Origin: Ochrobactrum sp. RH2CCR150
GTDB lineage: Bacteria > Pseudomonadota > Alphaproteobacteria > Rhizobiales > Rhizobiaceae
Assembly: GCA_014138095.1 (NCBI GenBank)
Contig: JACGXE010000005.1
Span: forward strand, 62,001-126,000
Direction: 5' to 3'
Length of the DNA: 64,000 nt
Shown: piece after piece, positions 18,098 to 26,841 of the stretch
Numbering within the stretch: position 1 is the first letter of the stretch
Layout: each line of letters starts with the position of its first letter
The notes under the pieces: generated by a model
Databases searched by the model: none
Told to the model about the DNA's origin: nothing
The model's input: the letters and a program-made list of their open reading frames with translations, nothing else
Program-made: the position numbers and the translations under genes

Positions 18098-19054
18098 ATG
18101 GCACCTCGTATTGCGGTTTTGGGTTGCGGCTATTGGGGCGGCAACCATATTCGTACCCTGAAGAGCCTCGGTGCCCTTCAGGCAGTCTCCGACGCCAATC
18201 CGGCAAATGCCGAACGATTCGCTTCCGAATTCGGCGTTCCCAATGTTCCGGTCGATGAATTGTTCACCCGTCCTGACGTCGACGCTATCGTTCTGGCCCT
18301 GCCTGCACAGTTCCACGCGCAATATGCGACCGAAGCTGTGAAGAACGGCAAGGACGTTCTCGTCGAAAAGCCCATTGCGCTCGATGTCGCATCGGCGGAA
18401 GCGGAAGTGAAAGCTGCGCGCGATAACGGCCGCATCTTCATGGTCGGGCACGTTCTGCGTTTCCATCCGGCTTTCGAGAAGCTTCTCGACATGGTCAAGA
18501 GCGGTGAGCTCGGCGAAATCCGCTATGTGCATTCGCATCGCGTCGGTCTCGGCAAGTTCCACGCACAGTTCGATGCGCTGTGGGATCTCGCGCCGCACGA
18601 CCTGTCGATGATTCTCGCCATCACCGGCGAAGAGCCAAGCGCCATTCGCGGCGAAGGTACGGCCATCATCGATCATCTGAACGATTTCGCGCATGTGCAC
18701 ATGGAGTTTCCGAGCGGCATTCGCGGACATCTTTTTGCCTCACGGCTCAATGCATATCGCGAGCGTCGCCTCAGTGTGACCGGAACCAAGGGCATGGCCG
18801 TTTTCGATGATGGCGAACCGTGGGACCGCAAGCTTGCTCTCTACAAGCACGAAGTCTGGCGGGAAAATGATCAGTGGGCTTTCAAGTTCGTAGACCCGAT
18901 CTATATACCGGTTGAGGAAGGCATGCCGCTGACCCGCGAGCTGCAGCATTTCATGCATTGCATCGAAACGCGCGAGACGCCGCGGACCGATGGCAAGGAA
19001 GCGATCGATGTTCTGCGGATTCTGACCGAAGGCTCCGTGAAGCATAACAAGTAA
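18098..19054 (+). CDS. gnnA: Gfo/Idh/MocA oxidoreductase, probable UDP-GlcNAc 3-dehydrogenase
   Basis: 318 residues from the ATG at 18098. Rossmann motif VLGCGYWGGNHIRTL at residues 6-20, then VEKPIALD (conserved EKP) near 95 and the GHVLRFHPAFEKL block. The gene is followed 155 bases later by a sugar aminotransferase. A dehydrogenase-aminotransferase pair of this make-up is GnnA/GnnB, which turns UDP-GlcNAc into UDP-GlcNAc3N for lipid A built on 2,3-diaminoglucose, a known trait of Brucellaceae. The alternative is a WlbA/WlbC-like step in another diamino sugar. Assignment to gnnA is by gene pairing and lineage. Confidence 0.65.
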   Translation: MAPRIAVLGCGYWGGNHIRTLKSLGALQAVSDANPANAERFASEFGVPNVPVDELFTRPDVDAIVLALPAQFHAQYATEAVKNGKDVLVEKPIALDVASAEAEVKAARDNGRIFMVGHVLRFHPAFEKLLDMVKSGELGEIRYVHSHRVGLGKFHAQFDALWDLAPHDLSMILAITGEEPSAIRGEGTAIIDHLNDFAHVHMEFPSGIRGHLFASRLNAYRERRLSVTGTKGMAVFDDGEPWDRKLALYKHEVWRENDQWAFKFVDPIYIPVEEGMPLTRELQHFMHCIETRETPRTDGKEAIDVLRILTEGSVKHNK

Positions 19055-19209
19055 GATTGTCCGCAGACGGAGCTTCCGTTTCGTCAAGTGGTGTTACAGC
19101 ATTCGCAAAACTTTGAACGCCCCGGCCATGGCAGGGCGGGGCGCAAGCGAATAAATAGGTGCCAAGGATTCGCACGTGGTTCGTGCGAGGCCAACTCTAT
19201 GGAGCCAAC

Positions 19210-20334
19210 ATGCAGTTTATTGATCTTGGAGCGCAGCGCGCGCGTATCGAAGACCGTCTCAATGCCGCCATTTCCAAGGTTGTTGCGGAAGGCCGCTATA
19301 TACTCGGGCCTGAAGTGGCAGAGTTGGAGAAAAAACTCGGTGAATATCTGGGCGTCGAACATGTGATCGCCTGCGCCAACGGCACCGACGCCCTGCAGAT
19401 GCCTCTGATGGCACGCGGCATCGGTCCCGGCGATGCAGTTTTCGTTCCGTCCTTCACCTTCGCCGCGACGGCTGAAGTTGTGGCGCTTGTCGGGGCAGAG
19501 CCGGTTTTCGTCGATGTCGACGCGACCAGCTACAATATGAATGTCGAACAGCTTGAAGCCGCCGTTGCCGCTATCCGCAAGGAAGGCCGCCTGCAGCCGA
19601 AGGCAATCATTCCGGTCGATCTGTTCGGCCTTGCTGCCGACTATAACCGCATCACCGCGATTGCAGAGCGCGAAGGCCTGTTCATCATCGAAGACGCCGC
19701 GCAGTCCATCGGCGGCAAGCGCGACAACGTCATGTGCGGTGCTTTCGGTCATGTCGGTGCGACCAGCTTCTATCCGGCCAAGCCGCTTGGCTGCTATGGC
19801 GACGGCGGTGCAATGTTCACCAACGATGCCGAGCTTGCTGACACGCTGCGCTCCGTGCTGTTCCACGGCAAGGGCGAAACGCAATATGACAATGTTCGCA
19901 TTGGCCTCAACTCGCGCCTCGACACGATCCAGGCCGCTGTTCTTCTGGAAAAGCTTGCAATCCTAGAAGACGAAATGGAAGCGCGCGACCGTATCGCGAA
20001 GCGTTACAACGAAGCGCTGAAGGATGTGGTTAAGGTTCCGGCCTTGCCTGCCGGTAACCGTTCCGCCTGGGCCCAATATTCCATCGAAAGCGAGAACCGC
20101 GACGGGCTGAAGGCGCATCTTCAGGCCGAGGGCGTGCCGTCGGTGATCTATTATGTGAAGCCGCTGCACCAGCAGACGGCGTATAAGCACTATCCGATTG
20201 CGCCGGGCGGTCTGCCGGTTTCGGAAGCCCTGCCATCGCGCATTCTGAGCCTGCCGATGCATCCGTATCTCTCGGAAGCCGATCAGGACAAGATCATCGG
20301 CGCCATCCGTGGTTTCCACGGCAAGAAGGCCTGA
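19210..20334 (+). CDS. gnnB: DegT/DnrJ/EryC1 sugar aminotransferase, probable GnnB
   Basis: 374 residues from the ATG at 19210 behind GGAG. PLP-enzyme landmarks: ANGTDAL near residue 60, PVDLFGLAADY, EDAAQSIGG, and the Schiff-base lysine in SFYPAKPLGCYGDGGA near 189, followed by RIGLNSRLDTIQAAVL. It transfers an amino group from glutamate to a keto-sugar nucleotide. Paired with the preceding oxidoreductase it probably makes UDP-2-acetamido-3-amino-2,3-dideoxyglucose for lipid A. A strong terminator ends the two-gene unit. Confidence 0.7.
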   Translation: MQFIDLGAQRARIEDRLNAAISKVVAEGRYILGPEVAELEKKLGEYLGVEHVIACANGTDALQMPLMARGIGPGDAVFVPSFTFAATAEVVALVGAEPVFVDVDATSYNMNVEQLEAAVAAIRKEGRLQPKAIIPVDLFGLAADYNRITAIAEREGLFIIEDAAQSIGGKRDNVMCGAFGHVGATSFYPAKPLGCYGDGGAMFTNDAELADTLRSVLFHGKGETQYDNVRIGLNSRLDTIQAAVLLEKLAILEDEMEARDRIAKRYNEALKDVVKVPALPAGNRSAWAQYSIESENRDGLKAHLQAEGVPSVIYYVKPLHQQTAYKHYPIAPGGLPVSEALPSRILSLPMHPYLSEADQDKIIGAIRGFHGKKA

Positions 20335-20353
20335 TCTGGTCAGTTCAGTTGAA

Positions 20354-20382
20354 GAAAAACCCGGCGAAAGCCGGGTTTTTTA
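20354..20382. terminator. Bidirectional terminator, GAAA tetraloop
   Basis: AAACCCGGC (20357-20365) and GCCGGGTTT (20370-20378) flank a GAAA loop, with A-run before and T-run after, between the convergent gnnB and AbrB-type genes. Confidence 0.9.
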
Positions 20383-21513
20383 TTTGCCCGATTTTTGCGG
20401 ACGTTTTGCCAGGCTTCTTTCCACGCGTTTGGCGACGAAGCGGGCAATGGCTGGTCCGGCAAAAAGCACGACGAAGAAGCGGCTCGTCTGCATGGCGATG
20501 ATAAAGGGCAGGTCGACATTGGTCGATGCGGCGATAATGGCAACCGTGTCCGCGCCGCCGGGGCTTGTTGCCAGATAAGCGGTCAAGGGATCGAGATCGA
20601 GCATGTGGCCAAGCGCCATGCCGAACAGGCCGCAGACGGCGATCAGGATCAGCGTGGAGGCCAGCACTGCAGGAAATGCCCGTGCCGCATGGGCAATGAT
20701 CGCACGCGAGAAGCCAAGCCCGATGCGCCAGCCAATCAGCGTATAGCTGATCGCGAGCAGCCATGGCGGCAGGTCAATGGTCATGATGCCGGTATCTTGA
20801 AGAATCGCGCCCAGCACCAACGGCACCAGCATGGAGCCCGTGGGAATACGCGAGACCTGACCAAGCAGCGCACCAGCAATGACAAGAAGCAGCGTTGCGC
20901 CAAGGCTGGATGGGTTGAGCGGTGGAAACCAGTCCATTGCAGCGGGCGTTGCCATTTCCACGCCAGCACCCAGGCGGACGACGAGCGACGCAGTGGTCGC
21001 GACCAGCACGACACGCAGATATTGCATGAAGGCGACAAGCCGCGCGTCTGCGCCGAAGGATTCCGCCATCAGGGTCATCGCGGTGGCGGCACCGGGAGAT
21101 GAGCCCCAGACGGCAGTTGTGCCTGGCAGGACGCGGAACCGCGCCAGCAGATAGCCAATCAGCGTGCTGGAAAACAGCACGAAGAGCATTGAGATCAGGA
21201 TGATCGGCAAATGCCGCCCCATATTGGAGAAGAACTCAGGCGTTATCGCACGCGCAATCAAGAGGCCAACCACGGCTTGCGCAAGTGTCGAAAGCTGGCT
21301 GTGAACCCGCAAGCTGCTCTCGCCAGCCGCCATCAGAATGCCGCCGATCATGGCTCCCAACAGCAAGGCTGCGGGAAGATGCAGCATTTCCCCGGCAAAG
21401 ATCAGGACAGCCGACATCACCAGAAGCAGGCCCCACTGGGCCGGCTTGGGCATCTTGCTCAAATTGAATTTGCTTGGGGCTGGTTTAAGCCCTGGGGGGG
21501 CGGATTTCTGCAT
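20380..21513 (-). CDS. AbrB-duplication family membrane protein
   Basis: 377 residues with two halves of similar build, each with about five hydrophobic helices. The family hallmark is the glycine-rich re-entrant segment, seen as WGSSPGAATAMTLMAESFGADARLVAFMQYLR in the first half and YLATSPGGADTVAIIAASTNVDLPFIIAMQTSRF in the second. The family is often mislabelled ammonia monooxygenase; the actual role is probably transport but unproven. ATG at 21513 is preceded by GGAAGG. It is transcribed alone and ends in the shared terminator. Confidence 0.82.
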   Translation of the reverse strand: MQKSAPPGLKPAPSKFNLSKMPKPAQWGLLLVMSAVLIFAGEMLHLPAALLLGAMIGGILMAAGESSLRVHSQLSTLAQAVVGLLIARAITPEFFSNMGRHLPIILISMLFVLFSSTLIGYLLARFRVLPGTTAVWGSSPGAATAMTLMAESFGADARLVAFMQYLRVVLVATTASLVVRLGAGVEMATPAAMDWFPPLNPSSLGATLLLVIAGALLGQVSRIPTGSMLVPLVLGAILQDTGIMTIDLPPWLLAISYTLIGWRIGLGFSRAIIAHAARAFPAVLASTLILIAVCGLFGMALGHMLDLDPLTAYLATSPGGADTVAIIAASTNVDLPFIIAMQTSRFFVVLFAGPAIARFVAKRVERSLAKRPQKSGK

Positions 21514-21685
21514 TGCATGCCTTCCCTACATGCGGGTGCGGCGGGATGCAAACCAAGTTTTTATGTCGTTGGTGCCGATGGAGCGTGTTGGTTGTTATTT
21601 TCCGGCCCGACTTATGTACAGACGAAAAGACACTGCCCTTGCAAGAAGGGCAGTGTCTTGAAAATCGCAATCGTTTCGCCGTTGA

Positions 21686-22078
21686 TCAGCCGATCATTGC
21701 GCGACGCTGATTGGCCGGGCGCTCGACGACTTCGCGTGGCGCCTTGCCACCGTCGCGCTCTTCCAGCGCTTCGGCCTTGGAAAGCTCGATCTCGGCGACG
21801 GCCAGTTCTGCTTCTGCCGCTTCCTTCTGCGACATCAGATCGCCGATCGAACCGAACAGGTTGTCACGCCGCTGGCGCGCAGCCTTGGCGAAGGTCGGAT
21901 AGGCAAAATGATTGATGTCGGTGATGCCGGCTTTCTTTTCTTCCGACAAAATCTGGGCGTCGAGTTCTCCGGCCATTCGCTCGAACTCGCCGATCATCAG
22001 GTCAAGCTGGCCCAGTTGACGGCGCTTTTCCTTCACCTGGAACAGTTTCAGCCTGACTAGGCTTTCACGTGGCTTCAT
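21686..22078 (-). CDS. fliJ: FliJ-like flagellar export chaperone
   Basis: 130 residues from the ATG at 22078 (GGAG nine bases upstream). It is almost wholly helical, with heptads: RESLVRLKLFQVKEKRRQLGQLDLMIGEFERMA, then a second long helix ending in EAELAVAEIELSKAEALEERD. Size, basic N-terminus and two-helix coiled coil fit FliJ, the stalk-like component of the flagellar type III export ATPase. It is divergent from ctrA, which controls flagellar genes in alphaproteobacteria. Identification rests on architecture and neighbourhood. Confidence 0.6.
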   Translation of the reverse strand: MKPRESLVRLKLFQVKEKRRQLGQLDLMIGEFERMAGELDAQILSEEKKAGITDINHFAYPTFAKAARQRRDNLFGSIGDLMSQKEAAEAELAVAEIELSKAEALEERDGGKAPREVVERPANQRRAMIG

Positions 22079-22706
22079 ACGCAATACTCCTTGAACACCA
22101 ACCAGCTTCCATGTGTTGGGGCGTTCCCCCCTGAGTCTAGAAAACGGTTCGATCCGGCTTATCGGATCGGCGCTCTAAACAAATTCATTCGAAGCATAGT
22201 CTTGCCGACCTTCGTTTCACGCGATCGGACCATGCTTTATTAACAAGTGTGAATAAGCAAAACGCGCCCGTTCACACCGCGAATCCCCCGCGAATCCAGC
22301 CCCAAAGAGGGAAAGCGTCGCGGCCGTTGTCGGAAATCACCCTTCGTAGCGAAACAAAAAGTTAAGATTTCACCCGTTTGGTAACCATTCCTTTACCGGC
22401 GAGGTTAATCATACGCGTTAGGACTTAAGGCTCGGTAAACCTAATGTGGTTTTTGAGCAACAGGTGAAACCTAGAGTCGGATGAATCGCTTAGCGAGAAT
22501 TCTTAAAGTGATGCTTTAGAGTCATGGGAAAGTGAATCTCCTTATGATTCAGATTGCTACGAGAATTTTCTAAACAGGGCATAAATATGCTTGCCAACCA
22601 GAATCATATTTTGTTAACCATTTGCTGGCACCTTCATACAGAGGCAACGACGGTTCCGTGTGCCGCCTTGAGGGACATCTGGTCGGCTGCGGAAAGGGGA
22701 TAAGAG
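22079..22706. promoter_or_regulatory. ctrA/fliJ divergent regulatory region with GANTC cluster
   Basis: 628 bases without a gene. It contains nine GANTC sites (first bases 22133, 22281, 22292, 22474, 22483, 22519, 22533, 22546, 22601), six of them in 132 bases, the CcrM methylation signal through which GcrA and CcrM time ctrA transcription in Caulobacter. A TTAACCAT motif at 22614-22621 and GTAACCAT at 22381-22388 resemble CtrA half-sites. A perfect hairpin CGATCCG/CGGATCG (22150-22169) lies at the fliJ side. Exact promoters could not be placed. Confidence 0.65.
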
Positions 22707-23405
22707 ATGCGCGTCCTTTTGATTGAAGACGACAGTGCTATCGCACAGAGCATTGAGCTGATGCTCAAGTCCGAGAGTTTCAATGTCTACACGACCGATC
22801 TGGGCGAGGAAGGCATCGATCTCGGCAAGCTTTATGACTACGACATCATCCTGCTGGATTTGAATCTGCCGGATATGTCTGGTTACGAAGTTCTTCGTAC
22901 GTTGCGCCTTTCCAAGGTGAAGACGCCAATCCTGATCCTCTCCGGCATGGCCGGCATTGAGGACAAGGTTCGCGGCCTCGGCTTCGGCGCTGACGACTAC
23001 ATGACCAAGCCTTTCCACAAGGACGAGCTGATCGCGCGTATTCATGCGATCGTTCGTCGCTCGAAGGGCCATGCACAGTCGGTCATCACCACGGGTGATC
23101 TGATCGTCAATCTGGACGCAAAGACGGTGGAAGTTTCCGGCCAGCGCGTTCACCTGACGGGCAAGGAATACCAGATGCTCGAGCTTCTGAGCTTGCGCAA
23201 GGGTACGACGCTCACCAAGGAAATGTTCCTCAACCACCTTTATGGCGGTATGGACGAGCCGGAACTGAAGATCATCGACGTCTTCATCTGCAAACTGCGC
23301 AAGAAGCTTGATGCGGTTTCCGGTAGCCAGAGCTACATTGAAACCGTCTGGGGCCGCGGCTATGTGCTGCGCGAGCCGGATGCCGAACTGCGCGAAAGCG
23401 CCTGA
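22707..23405 (+). CDS. ctrA: Cell-cycle master response regulator CtrA
   Basis: 232 residues, OmpR-class. Receiver domain with acidic pocket Asp8-Asp9, phospho-acceptor Asp51 ([11 protein letters not shown]), switch Ser79 and Lys101 (YMTKPF); winged-helix domain from about 125 with [12 protein letters not shown] and the recognition segment [22 protein letters not shown], a highly conserved CtrA signature. It controls cell division, replication initiation, motility and envelope genes. ChpT, encoded nearby, is its phosphodonor. The C-terminus ends in Ser-Ala, where Caulobacter CtrA ends in a ClpXP-recognised Ala-Ala. Its own terminator follows. Confidence 0.97.
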   Translation: MRVLLIEDDSAIAQSIELMLKSESFNVYTTDLGEEGIDLGKLYDYDIILLDLNLPDMSGYEVLRTLRLSKVKTPILILSGMAGIEDKVRGLGFGADDYMTKPFHKDELIARIHAIVRRSKGHAQSVITTGDLIVNLDAKTVEVSGQRVHLTGKEYQMLELLSLRKGTTLTKEMFLNHLYGGMDEPELKIIDVFICKLRKKLDAVSGSQSYIETVWGRGYVLREPDAELRESA

Positions 23406-23432
23406 TCGGCCCGGACCTTCAGGTCACCAAAT

Positions 23433-23463
23433 AAAAAGCTCCGCTTCGGCGGAGCTTTTTGCT
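23433..23463. terminator. ctrA terminator, UUCG tetraloop
   Basis: AAAAAGCTCCGC (23433-23444) pairs perfectly with GCGGAGCTTTTT (23449-23460) around TTCG. Confidence 0.92.
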
Positions 23464-23518
23464 TTTTGGCGGCTAGAAGATGAGGTCGTTTGACCGCGAC
23501 ACGCCGCCAAAGGTCGTG

Positions 23519-23914
23519 TCAGGCCAGGCGAGGGCGCTTCTGCGGCTCGGCGCTCATCAGGATAGCGAATTGCTCGGTGAGATAGGCGCGGTCGAAAGGC
23601 TTCAATATGTAGCCATCTGCGCCGGAGCGTTTGGCGCGCATGATGCGCGTGACGTCGAGTTCATAGAGACAAACGATAATACGCGGATGCTGGCCATCGG
23701 GCAGGGCGCGCAGTTCCGGGATGACTTCGAGGGCGGTCATGTCCGGCAGATCGAAATCGAGAAGAATGATATCCGGCATGCGCGATGCGCAACTATCAAT
23801 CGCTTCATGTCCTGTGGAGACTTCGGCAAACTCCGCAATGGAATCGGATAGGATACGGCGCGCGACCTTGCGGATGACGGATGAATCGTCAACCAGCAAG
23901 CAATAACCGGCCAT
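23519..23914 (-). CDS. Single-domain response regulator lacking the switch threonine
   Basis: 131 residues from the ATG at 23914 (GGAG eight bases upstream); an ATG at 23929 is equally possible. A stand-alone receiver: acidic pocket Asp9-Asp10, phospho-acceptor Asp53, and Lys105 exactly 52 residues later as in CheY. The residue 30 after the aspartate, Thr/Ser in CheY-like proteins, is Leu83 (IIVCLYELD). It lies tail to tail with ctrA and just downstream of chpT on the same strand. It could be a further phosphate acceptor in the CtrA pathway. It does not look like DivK, and assignment to CpdR is not supported. Confidence 0.8.
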   Translation of the reverse strand: MAGYCLLVDDSSVIRKVARRILSDSIAEFAEVSTGHEAIDSCASRMPDIILLDFDLPDMTALEVIPELRALPDGQHPRIIVCLYELDVTRIMRAKRSGADGYILKPFDRAYLTEQFAILMSAEPQKRPRLA

Positions 23915-24038
23915 CGGTTCGTCTCCCATCACTTTCCCCCAGAGCGGCAACGAAGCTGCCGAAACATCTCACAGCGACACGATATTTGCCTGCTGTCTTG
24001 TCAGCAAGAGCGCGGGCGGACCCGCGCTCCAAATTCAC

Positions 24039-24668
24039 TTACTCGGCGGAGAATACGATATCTTCTGCCGTCGCGTGAATGGAAATCGTCATGCCAGCTT
24101 CTTCGGCGAGCAACAGCGTATAATAAGGCTGCACGGAATGCGCGTCGATCGGCTCTTCCGGGGTGGCGCCGGAATGCAGCTCCAGGAACTTTGGCGGAAC
24201 GCGCAGCATGCGGCCCTTGGCCGTGATGACGAAGCGCGGCTCGGTATCGCCGCCTTCCAGACGTACGGCAAGCGAGCCGCCGCGCGGGATCGCGCCATTG
24301 GCGATCAGCAGCATGTTGAGCAGCAGCTTCACCTTGTTCTTGGGCAGAAGCACGCGCGTGCCTTCCCAGGTCAGTTCCGGCTTCTCGTTCTTGAAATATT
24401 CGGTGGCGACGGTCTGCGCGTCACCCGTGTCGATCTGCACGCCTGCAGAACCGGCAGCACCGAAGGCAATGCGAGCAAACTGCAGACGGGCCGAGGCGTT
24501 GCGCGCGCTCGACTTGATCAGCGCCATTGCATCTTCATCTGCGCCGCCTTCTTCCAGCAGTTCAAGACCGTTATTGATCGCGCCAACCGGCGAGATGATG
24601 TCATGACAGATCCTGCTGCACAGAAGCGCACCGAGGTCGAGTGCGGAAAGGGTAACGGGTAGTGGCAT
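24039..24668 (-). CDS. chpT: Histidine phosphotransferase ChpT
   Basis: 209 residues from the ATG at 24668 (GGAG nine bases upstream). The dimerisation helix carries SRICHDIISPVGAINNGLELL with phospho-acceptor His22, the known ChpT signature, followed by a degenerate HATPase-like domain that lacks ATP-binding motifs (KVKLLLNMLLIANGAIPRGGSL). ChpT shuttles phosphate from the CckA hybrid kinase to CtrA and CpdR. The single-domain response regulator lies 124 bases downstream on the same strand. Confidence 0.93.
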   Translation of the reverse strand: MPLPVTLSALDLGALLCSRICHDIISPVGAINNGLELLEEGGADEDAMALIKSSARNASARLQFARIAFGAAGSAGVQIDTGDAQTVATEYFKNEKPELTWEGTRVLLPKNKVKLLLNMLLIANGAIPRGGSLAVRLEGGDTEPRFVITAKGRMLRVPPKFLELHSGATPEEPIDAHSVQPYYTLLLAEEAGMTISIHATAEDIVFSAE

Positions 24669-25072
24669 GGCGCTTTCTCCGGAACGCGGATGGACCCGGC
24701 TCCGCGGCGCTTCGGCCGGACGGTCGCGTCCTGATCGGTTAACGAAACCGCCCGTAAAACCTGTTGTTTGACGCGCGGCATGAAGGTGGGCGAATCGCCC
24801 TGAATGTCGGTTTAACTGGATACACGCCACACTAGAAAGCCGCAACAAAGCTGTCTTTTGTGAGATCAGCTTGAGATCGTCTTATGAATGGAGGCAAGTT
24901 GATAAAGACGCGGGATTTTCGCCTTTGTAACGCCAATTTCCGCTCATAAAGGTTTGGACAATAAATTAGCGTTTACAATATGCGCGATTCGACGCGAAAG
25001 CCCGGAAGAGGCGGCGTCATGCTTTTAACAGGGCGTCAGACAGAGAAGCGGTAGCCAGAAGGAAACAAAAAA
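24669..25072. other. chpT/eipA divergent intergenic region
   Basis: 404 bases between two start codons. It holds a GGTTAACG element near 24737, TTTAAC motifs near 24811 and 25024, an AATTAGCG-TTTAC segment near 24966, and one GANTC near 24985. These resemble CtrA half-sites, and eipA was reported as CtrA-regulated in Brucella, but no full TTAA-N7-TTAA box was found by eye. No small gene is evident. Confidence 0.4.
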
Positions 25073-25669
25073 ATGGCCATACCATCCCTGTCGCAAACCA
25101 GTTTCCGCAATGCGGCGTATTACATCGCGTTTCTTGCGGCACTGTTTGTCTCCATCCTCGCTCTGCCGCATCAGGCACGGGCGCAGAACACCTACACCGC
25201 CGAGGAAATCGTCGATTCCGGTCATCGGTTCTTCGGCTCGGCTTCGGGCGGACTTGCCAGCGCCGTCGAGAAAGCATTCCAGAGCTTCGGCCTACCGAAC
25301 GGCTATGTTCTTGGTGAAGAAGGTTCAGGCGCGTTCATCGGCGGTCTGACCTATGGCGAAGGCACGCTTTATACGAAGAATGCCGGTGACCATAAGACTT
25401 ACTGGCAGGGCCCTTCGCTCGGCTGGGATTTCGGCGGTCAGGGCTCGCGCGTCATGATGCTCGTCTATAATCTGGACGATATCCAGAACCTTTACGGCCG
25501 TTACGCGGGCGTTGCCGGTTCGGCTTATGTGGTCGCAGGCGTCGGGTTCAACGTGCTGAAGCGCGAAAACATCGTGCTCGTGCCGATCCGCACCGGCGTT
25601 GGCGCAAGGCTTGGCGTGAATATCGGCTATCTGAAGGTTTCCGCCGCTCCGACCTGGAACCCCTTCTAG
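25073..25669 (+). CDS. eipA: Periplasmic envelope-integrity protein EipA (DUF1134)
   Basis: 198 residues, ATG behind AGAAGGA. A signal peptide ends at QARA (residue 37). The mature part is a glycine-rich beta-barrel-like domain: AEEIVDSGHRFFGSASGGLASAVEKAF, then GYVLGEEGSGAFIGGLTYGEGTLYTK and YWQGPSLGWDFGGQGSR, the conserved core of DUF1134. In Brucella abortus the DUF1134 protein EipA is periplasmic, needed for envelope stress resistance and under CtrA control, and lies beside ctrA/chpT as here. The orthology claim rests on domain and gene order. Confidence 0.88.
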   Translation: MAIPSLSQTSFRNAAYYIAFLAALFVSILALPHQARAQNTYTAEEIVDSGHRFFGSASGGLASAVEKAFQSFGLPNGYVLGEEGSGAFIGGLTYGEGTLYTKNAGDHKTYWQGPSLGWDFGGQGSRVMMLVYNLDDIQNLYGRYAGVAGSAYVVAGVGFNVLKRENIVLVPIRTGVGARLGVNIGYLKVSAAPTWNPF

Positions 25670-25780
25670 GTCGTTGTGAATTTTGGCTGCGCGAAGGCTG
25701 TTCTGCACCCGGAATGTTTCGGTGCAAGAAAGCCTTTTGCGCATCCCAGACCTATGCGCTACCATCCCTGATGGTTCTGT

Positions 25781-26758
25781 TTGGCTGCAAAAAGCTCAAC
25801 TTCGTGTGAAACCTTGATCCAGTCCGCACTTTTCTTCCTGCTTGGCGTTCTTGTGACGGTTTTCGTCCTGATCCTGCTCGGGCCGTCGGTCTGGCGGCGC
25901 GCTTTCTTTCTGGCGCGACGGCAGGTTCAGGCCGAACTGCCGATCACGCTCGCTGAAATCCGCGCCGACAAGGACGGATTGCGCGCTGAATTTGCCATGG
26001 CCATCAGAAAACTGGAGCAGCAATTGAAGCGGGAGCGCCAGAAGGCAGCCGAACAGGCGGTCGCGCTTGGGCGTCAATATGATGAGCTGAAGCGCATTCC
26101 ACTGCTCGAGGAAAGCCAGTCCACCATCGAGAAGAAACTGGCAGAGCAGGATCAGGCGCTGCTGGAGGCCAAGTCTTCGCAGGGAACGGCCTCGGAAAAG
26201 TCCGAGATTCTGCAAGCGGAGCTTGAACGCATTCAAAGCCATTACACTGCGCTGGAAGGGCTTGCGGATACGCTGCGTATCGAGATAAGCGCTAATGAGG
26301 CTGAACGTGGCCGCTTGTCGAGCGAGATAACCGAAATGCGCCGTGACCGTAAGGAAGCAACTGCCCGCTATAACGAGCTTTCAACGCAGCTCACCTCGGC
26401 GCAGACTGAATTGAAGAGCGAGAAACGCCGAAACGGCGATTTGCAGCAGAAGCTGGAAAAGCTGATTTCCGAACTGTCCGATGCACAGGAAAAGCTGGAA
26501 CGCTTTTCGCGGGGCGGTGCCGTCGCTGTTTCGCTGTCCGATCAGGATCAGGCGGAGATCACGCGACAGAATGCAGCGCTTCGCGAGGAAATGGCGGAGC
26601 TTGCTGCCCGGATGGTTGCTGCAACCGCTGAAAAGGAAGGGCCCGATTCGCCTATTCCCGGCATTCTGCAAGCTGCAGAGACGGTGGCAGGCGGAAAGAA
26701 TGGCAAGGCCGTCTCCAAAAGCCTTGCAAGCCGCATTCAGGAATTGCCGAAAGGCTGA
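25781..26758 (+). CDS. Membrane-anchored coiled-coil protein of unknown function
   Basis: About 325 residues. One N-terminal transmembrane helix (SALFFLLGVLVTVFVLILLGPSVW, about 15-38) is followed by some 200 residues of nearly uninterrupted coiled coil rich in E, K, Q and R, and a short tail. The start is unsure: the frame opens with TTG at 25781 and has another TTG at 25814, neither with a good ribosome site. The build suggests a cytoplasmic or periplasmic spacer protein tied to the inner membrane. It lies 112 bases after eipA on the same strand and may be co-transcribed. No family name is recognised. Confidence 0.65.
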   Translation: MAAKSSTSCETLIQSALFFLLGVLVTVFVLILLGPSVWRRAFFLARRQVQAELPITLAEIRADKDGLRAEFAMAIRKLEQQLKRERQKAAEQAVALGRQYDELKRIPLLEESQSTIEKKLAEQDQALLEAKSSQGTASEKSEILQAELERIQSHYTALEGLADTLRIEISANEAERGRLSSEITEMRRDRKEATARYNELSTQLTSAQTELKSEKRRNGDLQQKLEKLISELSDAQEKLERFSRGGAVAVSLSDQDQAEITRQNAALREEMAELAARMVAATAEKEGPDSPIPGILQAAETVAGGKNGKAVSKSLASRIQELPKG

Positions 26759-26790
26759 TCGTTCGCCGATCCTATCACGCATGATTCGCG

Positions 26791-26828
26791 AAAACGCCGA
26801 CCAGATAACACGGTCGGCGTTTCAGTTT
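26791..26828. terminator. Terminator after the coiled-coil gene
   Basis: AAACGCCGACC (26792-26802) pairs with GGTCGGCGTTT (26812-26822) around a 9-base loop, between convergent genes. Confidence 0.75.
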
Positions 26829-26841
26829 CCTGCCGGCATTA

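Noticed and set aside
20380..21513. Annotation as ammonia monooxygenase
   Set aside because: That label comes from an old misannotation; the sequence is of the AbrB-duplication membrane family with no copper monooxygenase motif.
23519..23914. Calling the single-domain receiver CpdR or DivK
   Set aside because: Position beside chpT is suggestive, but signature residues of neither protein are clear and the switch Thr is missing.
25771..25809. ATG at 25771 as start of the coiled-coil gene
   Set aside because: It is in another frame and stops after 12 codons.
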